Assembly: GCF_023159225.1 (NCBI RefSeq) | Contig: NC_063166.1 | Location: 41,464,149 to 41,528,148 of the forward strand | DNA: 64,000 bases | Direction of reading: 5' to 3' | From: Perognathus longimembris pacificus | Taxonomy: Eukaryota > Chordata > Mammalia > Rodentia > Heteromyidae | In this document: one piece after another, positions 56,121 through 64,000 of the stretch | How positions within the stretch are numbered: position 1 is the stretch's first letter | Layout of the letters: each line of letters opens with the position of its first letter | Notes under the pieces: generated by a model | What the model saw: only the letters and a program-made list of their open reading frames with translations | Database searches by the model: none | What the model was told of the DNA's origin: nothing | Program-made: the position numbers and the translations under genes

Positions 56121-58045
56121 ACTATATTCAAGTCTTTCCTGAATACTTCTGTCACTGGATGCAAGGATGAGATTGATAGCTGTATTGACTCTCTAGTAAA
56201 AGGAGAAGCTTGTATGTCGCTGTGGATCAGACTTCAGGATCTTTAACTTTTCTAGTACTAATCTTAATATACTGATCTACTAGATCTTGCTACTTAAAGT
56301 ATGGTCACAAAACAGCAATAGCAGTACCTGGACATTCTTTCAAAGGTGGCATTCAGAACTCACCCAGGTCTATCAAACCTGAATCTCATTTCCACTTGAC
56401 ACACAAGTGCAGGATCTTCTTTCTCCCACTGAGTAGTGTGTCAAACACACAGTCACATTTGGAATCTCAAATGTCCAACACCGGCAGGGATCCTGAGAGC
56501 CTGCCATTGCCTCTAATATTATTATATGGGTTCATCTCTACTTTTAGAAAGTTCTTTTTTATTCTAAAAATGCAGCGAAATCTACAAATGCAGACATGCT
56601 CACCATGTTGGGACTGTCTCAAGACGCCAGCTTGAGAGGAATTTAACAAGGCAAAGAACATGCTACAGACAGGAAGCCAAGAAAGCAAGCCCATTGGGCA
56701 GTCAGTGGCCCTAGTTTTATTCCTAATGTGTTACTGCTCCTCATTCTGATTAGTCAGACCATAAATTCACATTCTTGTATGACTGGTTAACTTGAAATAG
56801 GTTAAAAAGTTTATCAAAGGACCCAACCAAGACCAGGACACCTGGCCAGGGCAGGAATTTGTGAGGTAAACAAGGATGTGATTTGGCTAAAGTACCTTCT
56901 TGTAAGATGACAGCTACCCTTAAAATTGTGGTGTGTATGCCAAGTAAGTCACATTGACAGAAAATATTCTAACTCCTACAATGTTAAGAAGGAAATGACA
57001 GTGCATATCTGAATTTGACTGACAGCTTCTGTTTTTCCCTACCATGGCAATGGAGGAGGCTGGCATGCCATCTGAAGCTTAAGCCAGATATATCATTAGG
57101 ATTTCTCAGTTGGTGCAAATGTTTACATTAAATGTTCAATGTCAGGTAAGTGCTTGTGAGATTGCAACCCTCCTGCCATATGGTGTCCTACTGAACAATA
57201 GAGGAATATTGGCTGCTGCTAAGACAAATTATCTATTGGAAATCAATACTGTGTCCAGTCCCTTTGTTGATATCCAGTTAGAGGAGATTACATCAGTCAT
57301 TGAAATGTTCACTTCTTATTTTTCATGCCTGCAACATTAGATCAGGTCATCTCTATGTATTTCACCCAAGTTTCAGTACAGAAGTAGAATCTGAAGTTAC
57401 TGAAGATTTGTAGGCTGTAGAGACAAAGTAAATTCATAGCCCAATAACCTTTACCTGCATATTTGTTTATGAATAGAATGCTCTGGGCCCTTCATTACTT
57501 GCATTTAAGTAACTACTTTAACTGTTATTTTTTAGTCCTTAGTACAGAAGAACTTCTAAAATCTCTGCAATGTGGTGGTCCAGCATAGACCCCATATGAA
57601 TGAAATTTACATGACTGAATTCAAAGAGTTGACAAAGTCCTCTAGGGAGCTTATGGAATAATCACAGAGCCAGATACTGGTACATCAGTGTCGGTAGCCT
57701 GGAGAAGAAGTTTCTTGATAATTGCTTAACACATACCTGGTTCCTGAGAAGCAGTTGTATTGTCACCCATCTTTATGCACTGCAAGTATTCTTCTCATTT
57801 CTGCTTTTTGGCCCTTTTATATTAAATCAGGTTGGAAACTTTGATCTTCATTTTCTAGGCAGAAAATGTGTAAACAACAGACTTTTCTGCAAGTGCACTG
57901 GGGTGAGAAGTGCTACCTAGTTAGTGCTTGTAACTCCTAGGATCTTTCTAAAAGAAAGTAGATGGCATGTGGGTGGGTTCATGTGCACATATTTTGTATT
58001 CTCCAAGCCTGCAAGAAAAAAGATATCTTGTATTTATGTGCGTGT
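56121..58045. other. Unassigned non-coding sequence
   Basis: Mostly non-repetitive by eye. Short ORFs (56396-56635, 57110-57340) have no recognisable product. A gene exon cannot be excluded without alignment. Confidence 0.45.
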
Positions 58046-58071
58046 GCACACACACACACACACACACGCAT
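58045..58071. repeat. (CA)n microsatellite
   Basis: About 11 CA units followed by CGCATGCACA. Confidence 0.9.
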
Positions 58072-58320
58072 GCACATTAAACATCAAATCAAGGGTTCAG
58101 AAGACAGTACCTCTCCTTTTTCCAGTTAGATGATTTTGCTTTGATGAAATCAGATTCTGACTCATAGTTATCATGAGATTTGGGATAGAATTGACTTCCC
58201 AAATAGCTTAGCATGGTATCCCAGCCCAGCAATTCAGGTAAGTGTAAATAAAAAGATGGTGGTTCTGGTCAACATGGGACAAAATCAAGACTCTTATCTT
58301 AAAAATAACCAGAGCAAAAT
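58072..58320. other. Unassigned non-coding sequence
   Basis: Nothing recognised. Confidence 0.45.
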
Positions 58321-58412
58321 GTGGTATGGGCATAGCTCTAGTACTAGAGAATCTGTCTAGTAAGTGTGAAGTCTTGGGTTTAATTCCCACTACCACCAAA
58401 ATAATAATAACA
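58321..58412 (+). mobile_element. Old ID/tRNA-like SINE fragment
   Basis: TGGTATGGGCATAGCTCTAG (A-box side) and TGGGTTTAATTCCCACTACC (B-box side), followed by an (AAT)n tail. Confidence 0.6.
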
Positions 58413-61400
58413 ATAACAAATTGAAACGTTCCTCAGTTTGACCTCTGGTGGTTGTTTCTTGGGATCAACTTCCTTTGTGCAATCCTCTCTTGGCTGTGAT
58501 CCTGGTCAGTGCATGCATACTGGGGTCACCGAGTATGTACCTCATGGCAGCACTGTCACCACCACTGTCTACTACCCTTGTTTCTACTGAGATATTTCCA
58601 GTAAAGCAAAAGCCACACCAGTAATTTTCATAAGGAGAATTCAATATAAGCAGTATGGAGAATAATTTGCCTGAGACAACAAAGATAGTCACTCTGTGAA
58701 GTGGCTCCACCCCAGGACTAAAAAGGGTAAAGAAAGCCTTAGGACTGGCAGGAATGAACTCAGGCGTGGAATCATGAATGCTGACAACCAATGCCAACAC
58801 TCTGGGGAGCCTGAGAGACACCGTGGCAGAACCACATGGCTCTAAGGTGGCAGCACCACCCAGTTGGTACTATTATTTCTGGGAGGACTGGGGTTTCAAA
58901 GTGTCTAGGAGGAAGGAAGCTTACTAGAAAGCACAACAAACTGCTGTTGCATAAGCCACCAGTGACAGGGTGAGCCATTTCCCAGGTGACTGGGAAGAAA
59001 GGAGCACCCCACTTCCAGCCTGGCTCTCCTCATCCCTTCCAGATCTCCCTGTTGTCAGACCCTAATCAAAAACAGCTGGGAAACATGAAAAACAGCTGGA
59101 GAAGCACAATTACTTGTCCCAACCTCAGCATCAGAGTGAGGAAGGAGGATGTAGAGCCAGAAGATAATGGCTTGATTAACCACACACCTATCCTATAACT
59201 TCTCAGCACCACCCCACCAGCTGGCCAAGGAGGAGTAGCAGGGATGTAGCATGAGCCTTGCACTTGACATTTCCCAGAGTCCATGGAATCATTCAGCAGC
59301 AAGTAATATTCAGTTCTTTCTTGGGGTTTCAATTCTAAACCTTGGTCTCATACAAAGCACATCCTTCAGTTCTACACTTATGGAGTGTCTCCTTGTAAAA
59401 GTGGCTCGATGTTAACCCCAGTTGTCAGGTGAGGAGAAACCTTTCCCTGCCATCAGGAGTAACCAGACTCAAGCACTGTCTCTTTCCTTTCCCATTCTCA
59501 GCATCTGGTCTTTAGATAACAAACCCTCACCCCTCTAACCATGGGGTTCTGAATGGCTGCAGTAAATCTGGAATAACATATGGGGCCTGGTGGAAGCTTG
59601 AGGTAACAGGGGACACTGAGGATGAAGTGACACTGGGGGGACAACCCGTCACAACCAGGCTTCTCTGTGGTCTCTCAATCTTGTGCTAACCATTTTTCAG
59701 TGCATACATAAACACTGACAAAACTAGCCCCAAATGTCACAAGTATACACTGAGGTTTGGTCTGGAATGTCTCTTGATAGTTCATGGTTTGGGACTTTGT
59801 CCCCACTGTAGCAGTCATCAGACATGGAGCTTTGAGAAGTGAGTGGGTGATGAACAAACATCCTTTCATTGCTGTTGATGAGTTCATAGCTATGCGGATC
59901 ACCAAGGGGTGGTCTTAGGTGGGGCTTAGATGGGGAAGAAGGTTACTATAGGCTTGACCTTGAAGGGGATCTTCTGCTCCACCCACCTATTGGCTGCCAT
60001 GAGGTGATTAGTGACTTCATCACATGCTCTCTGCCACGATGCTATGCTTCACCAGGACTTGCGTGGAACCAGCATGGGCTGGAACCTCTGAAACCAGGAG
60101 CTCTTTTACAAAGAGTGGCAACTCACAGCACAGCATTCCACTTATCTCTAAAGAATTGCTCTGAGTCTCCATGCTTTTTCTCAGGAACTCATTGCCTTGC
60201 TTTGGCTAACGTCATGCTTGGGTATGTGGCTGTAGTGACACATTTATACTCTAATACTTTATACTTTTCTAGGTGGCCACAAACTAGTATTAGACCCCTT
60301 TCTGGAAGAGCTCAAGAGACCATAGAAGCATTGCTTTGAGGAGAAAATGAAGTGAGTTTTTCATGGCCTATGGAGTTTCCTGTGAGCACCAGGAGGATTG
60401 GATTGCATTTGCAGTATGTATAAAAACCAGTCTATATGAAGCATGTATTGGAAAAACAGTGGTCATAGGAATTATGTTTTAATTGAGATCAAAGTTTCAG
60501 TTAACTCTCACTTGGGAGTAAGTAAAGGATCTGGCTCTGGCTCTGTTCTTACAGCATAGATGTAAGATGAATTCCAGACTCCTGGACCTAAAGTCACAGT
60601 TCTGTGTACCAAGAGCACGTTCAGAGTAAGGCAGGATTCAAAGAAAGGTTTCCTGCTAACCTTGCTGGTAAGAATAAGTTTTCTACATCCCTATGTGTGC
60701 AACTCTTGCCAATATCTCATATATTAAATCAATAGCACTGGAAAACAATTTTAAAACCAGCCCCACAAAAAGTCACATTAAAGTGGATGTCTCTCTGAGT
60801 GTAGCATTCACATGAAGAAATACTATCCTAAAGGTATTCAAGGTCTTTCCAGTAGTGGTAACATAATGATTGCTCTCCCCAACTAGAAATCAGAGGAATC
60901 TGGAGCTTGGAAGAGCCTGTGGCTTAATTTTAGCCCTGGGCTGCTTTCCTCCTACTTAATAGTTGAGGTTAGAGTGAGTTCTCTACAGTTTGTATGAAAT
61001 TCAACAAGGAAGGTGGGATAGCAACCTGTAATATGTTCCTTACATTAAGGAATAAACTCACATTCTCAATTTAAAGAGTGGGTGGCTTGTTAATATGCTA
61101 TTGGCTCAGTTGTCCTTGAATTAAAACATCTGAAGGCAATAAATTCAAGTTGCATCAGGTGACTCACAGGAAAGGCACTCCCCACTTCTCTTCAGTTCCA
61201 CTGGTGAGAGAGAGTACATTATAATCGCCTGGAGGGTTTATTGAAACCAGATCACTGTGTTTGTGATTTAGTAGGTCTGGGGATTGGCAGGATAATTTGC
61301 ATTTCAGAAAAGTTCTCAGGATGTGAATACTGCTAATCTAGCATCCCTCTGTAAGGCACACTCTTCTAGATGGCACGATCAGGCTTATAAACCAGATTAC

Positions 61401-61945
61401 TCAAGGTGACTCCTCAGGACCTTCTGCAACCCCAGTTACTTACTGGATAGGTTCATAAACTTAGGCCAACTATTGAGATTGTCAAGATCCCACCTGTTCC
61501 CCACCAGTTCTTCCTGCACTCCACTGGGAATCCGAGGGCATTCTTGCTCTGTGTAACTTCTTAGCATTGCCACTTTTCTTATGCAGTGTCTCTATGCCCA
61601 TCCATGGAGGCCTGAGTTAGAGTACCAGGTATGTTCTAGGAAACCGGTCAAATCTCACCTGTCCTGCTGGCTTTGCCTCTACCCTCCAGAACTCTACTTT
61701 ATTAGCAGTTTTCTCATAGCAAGAGCAAAAGCTCTTCACATTCTCTCTTTTTAATAGATATTCCCAACATACAATGATACCAACTTTTGAAGGACAATGG
61801 GCCAGGCCATTGTCTGCAGAGGAGTAGAAAGAAGCCCCAGGAGTTTGCCTTTGACATCCTGTTCAGTTAAGTAACTCATGTGTGCAAGAAATATCAGCTT
61901 CATTTTTATGGTTTTGAATACTTAACTGAACTCAAACATGAACCC
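58413..61945. other. Unassigned non-coding sequence, few repeats
   Basis: The longest block without recognised repeats. ORFs of 111-118 codons occur (60004-60339 plus, 58465-58821 minus) but show no domain or family features. Very old transposon remnants or conserved non-coding elements could be present and are invisible by eye. Confidence 0.45.
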
Positions 61946-61947
61946 TA

Positions 61948-62140
61948 GCCAGGAGCCACTGACACAGACCTTTAATCCTAGTTACTTAGAGGCCATGATC
62001 TGAGGATCATAGTTTAAAGTCAGCCTAGGCAGGAAAGTCTATGAGACTCTTATCTCCAATTAAGCACCCCTACCCTCCCCCCCAAAAAAGGCCCAGAGAT
62101 AGCCTCCAGGCACTGAGTTCAAGCCCCAAGACCACCACAA
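61948..62140 (+). mobile_element. B1-ID dimeric SINE (old)
   Basis: CCAGGAGCCACTGACACAG and TTAATCCTAGTTACTTAGAGG mark the B1 half; the ID half is shortened and ends TTCAAGCCCCAAGACC. Confidence 0.7.
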
Positions 62141-63183
62141 ACAAAAAAGTGAGCCCTTTTCTAGAACTGGCTTCAAAATTTATTTGACATTGTTTTAGAC
62201 ACTTGTACCATAATCTAGAAGGTTCATAAAGTGACTAAGAAATAGAAAAATAGAAGTACCTGAGAATCTATTCTCCATACATTGACTCCTCATTATCTAA
62301 ATCTGAAGTGTTGGGTCTCTGCCTACATGACAGATAGATTTGAAATGTAGAACTCCTGCTGAAACTGAAAATGCCATAGCCAATGTCCCCTCTCCCTTAC
62401 CTCAGGATTCTAGAAAAAGACTCTACTAGGATCTGCCTTCCTCTATGTTGACTTCATTGTTTACCTTCCTCTGTGGAAACTGGCCCAAAACAATGGAATA
62501 ACAGTCATCAACAGTGAAAGTGCATCTTTTATTACATGGTGAAAACAGTGAGGAGATCAAAATTTTTCTAGCAGGGTTCTGGGCGCCAACTCATATCACT
62601 TGCAACCCTGAGCCAATCCATGGTGAAAAGGGAGATAGGTATTCTGATCAGTTAGGCCTGGTTGACAGGCTCAGTTTGGGAGCTGAGACTGGAAACTAGA
62701 CTGGAGTATGATTTAAACACTGATATTTCCAACAGTGTTCACAGACCAGTCCAAATGATCATTCCAAATAATATAGCAAACAGAAAGTTCAAGAGAAAGA
62801 TGGAAGGGGTGTTACTGATTGAGATGCATTGTACTCATAAATTTACATGTTGAATTAAAACCCTTTTGTAAAACTAATTAAAGACAATGAAAATGATAAT
62901 AATAGTAACAATAATACAGATACCAGTTGCCTGGTGATGTCACAAGTCATACAGATACTAATTACAGATCCTCTTTAACAGCCAGCATTATCAACAGCAT
63001 TCATGTATTCAAAAGGAGTGTTTCACTGTACAAAGACCAAATATTTCCAAGTGTGTGTGGGTGCTGTAGCCACCCTTCCCAGCAGACCTGAGGTACAAGC
63101 TACTTATCATGGAGACTAATACCATGGGGGATGTTTGCAGAGTAGAGTAATATGCTCCAGCTAAAGAATTAGAAGAATTGATC
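62141..63183. other. Unassigned non-coding sequence
   Basis: No gene or repeat recognised. Confidence 0.5.
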
Positions 63184-63425
63184 CAGGTGCCTGTAGCTCA
63201 CATTTGTAATCCCCGCCACTCAGGAGGCTAAAATCTGAGAAATGTGGTTCAAAACCAGCCTTTTCTGACTACCCTAGAGACTCTTACTTCCATTTAACCA
63301 GCAAAAATCCAAAGGTGGAAATGTGGTTCAAGCAGTAGAGTACCAGTTTTGAGCAAAAAAGCTAAGCAACAGTGTGAAGCCTTGAGTTCAAGCCCCACCT
63401 CTTCCTGCCACAAAATAAAAAAGTA
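63184..63425 (+). mobile_element. B1-ID dimeric SINE
   Basis: CAGGTGCCTGTAGCTCAC start, both halves complete, ending GAGTTCAAGCCCCACC and a short A-rich tail. Confidence 0.78.
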
Positions 63426-64000
63426 AAAGAGAATTCAAAGATGTGGTCTTGTCAGTGTTCAGCAACTTGGTACTAAGTTATCTAAACTCTGTGTGTCTGT
63501 GCTACAGTTTAACCATTGAAAGAAAGACTTTCTAGCACCCCCTTTCTCATCACTAAGATACCTATTGTCCAGCACAGTGTTTCATACGTTACAATAAACT
63601 AATTGTCATTGTGCCAACAATATGCAATAATTACTAATGATGAGTGAAATGATGAATGGAAAGTACTTGTTTGATTTCTAATAAATATTTACCATCTGAA
63701 TGTTTTGAGCTGCTTGGCTAGGTATCCAGTGGAGGGATAACTAACTGCTGTACAACCAGGATTGAAGGATTTCAGTAAACAGAACTTGGAGAAGCCCTGC
63801 ACTCACAGAGGCTCTTGGCTAAAAGCATCCATCAGCTGGTTGCTGCTAGCAGGGCAAATACAGGATTGAGAAAACCTCAACCATCTCTCTAGACTCAGGA
63901 CCGAAAGAGCGATTAAATGCATTTAGTGCTTGTTTGTTTTTTAAGTAGCTCACGAATAATAATGTTCATTTTCTAAAATATTTCAAATAAGCAATTGTAT
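63426..64000. other. Unassigned non-coding sequence
   Basis: No gene or repeat recognised before the window ends. Confidence 0.5.

Noticed and set aside
58465..58821. 118-codon minus-strand ORF as a gene
   Set aside because: No recognisable motif; consistent with a chance ORF in moderately GC-rich non-coding DNA.
60004..60339. 111-codon ORF as a gene
   Set aside because: No domain or family resemblance, and no supporting context.

Overview
This is a stretch of nuclear DNA from a mammal, almost certainly a rodent. It is AT-rich, has no operon-like gene packing, and is dominated by retrotransposons and microsatellites. Two SINE types recur: a dimer of a 7SL/B1-like half with an ID-like tRNA half, and a dimer of two ID-like halves. 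From general knowledge of rodent SINEs this mix points to a geomyoid rodent (pocket mouse or kangaroo rat group). That assignment is inference. I found no convincing exon of a host protein gene and no functional RNA gene; the window reads as intergenic or intronic DNA.

Layout. 1-4977: old SINE fragments, a (TTCCC)n tract, and non-repetitive sequence. 4978-8227: two LTR-like segments with similar beginnings, possibly a decayed LTR element. 8941-10450: 5'-truncated L1 pieces on the minus strand. 10451-14815: AT-rich DNA with SINEs. 14816-20010: a degraded class II (betaretrovirus-like) endogenous retrovirus, plus strand. It keeps only about 98 bp of the 5' LTR, a Lys-type primer binding site, a gag matrix region, broken protease, RT, RNase H and integrase segments, no recognisable env, and a complete 574-bp 3' LTR. 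20011-25314: mostly AT-rich DNA with an eight-copy 35-bp minisatellite. 25335-26876: a 5'-truncated L1 carrying a younger SINE. 26877-43353: SINEs, old L1 fragments (including an inverted pair near 34 kb), microsatellites and one 5'-truncated L1 of another lineage (39601-40335).

The centrepiece is a full-length L1 at 43369-50873, plus strand. It has a 1.97-kb 5' UTR, intact ORF1, an ORF2 open except for one premature stop at codon 1151, a G-rich 3' UTR, a poly-A tail and 15-bp target-site duplications. It inserted at the boundary between an older minus-strand solo LTR (50884-51312) and that LTR's 6-bp target-site duplication, so the order of insertion can be read from the sequence. A second solo LTR (55541-56114) belongs to the same 574-bp family as the provirus LTR and has perfect 6-bp duplications. 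From 56121 to the end the DNA is mostly unannotated, with a few old SINEs.

I found no undescribed multi-gene system. The most useful observations are the nested L1/LTR insertion, the nearly intact L1 with a single inactivating lesion, a long antisense ORF in its 5' UTR, the 5' rearrangement of the provirus, the minisatellite, and the inverted L1 pair.
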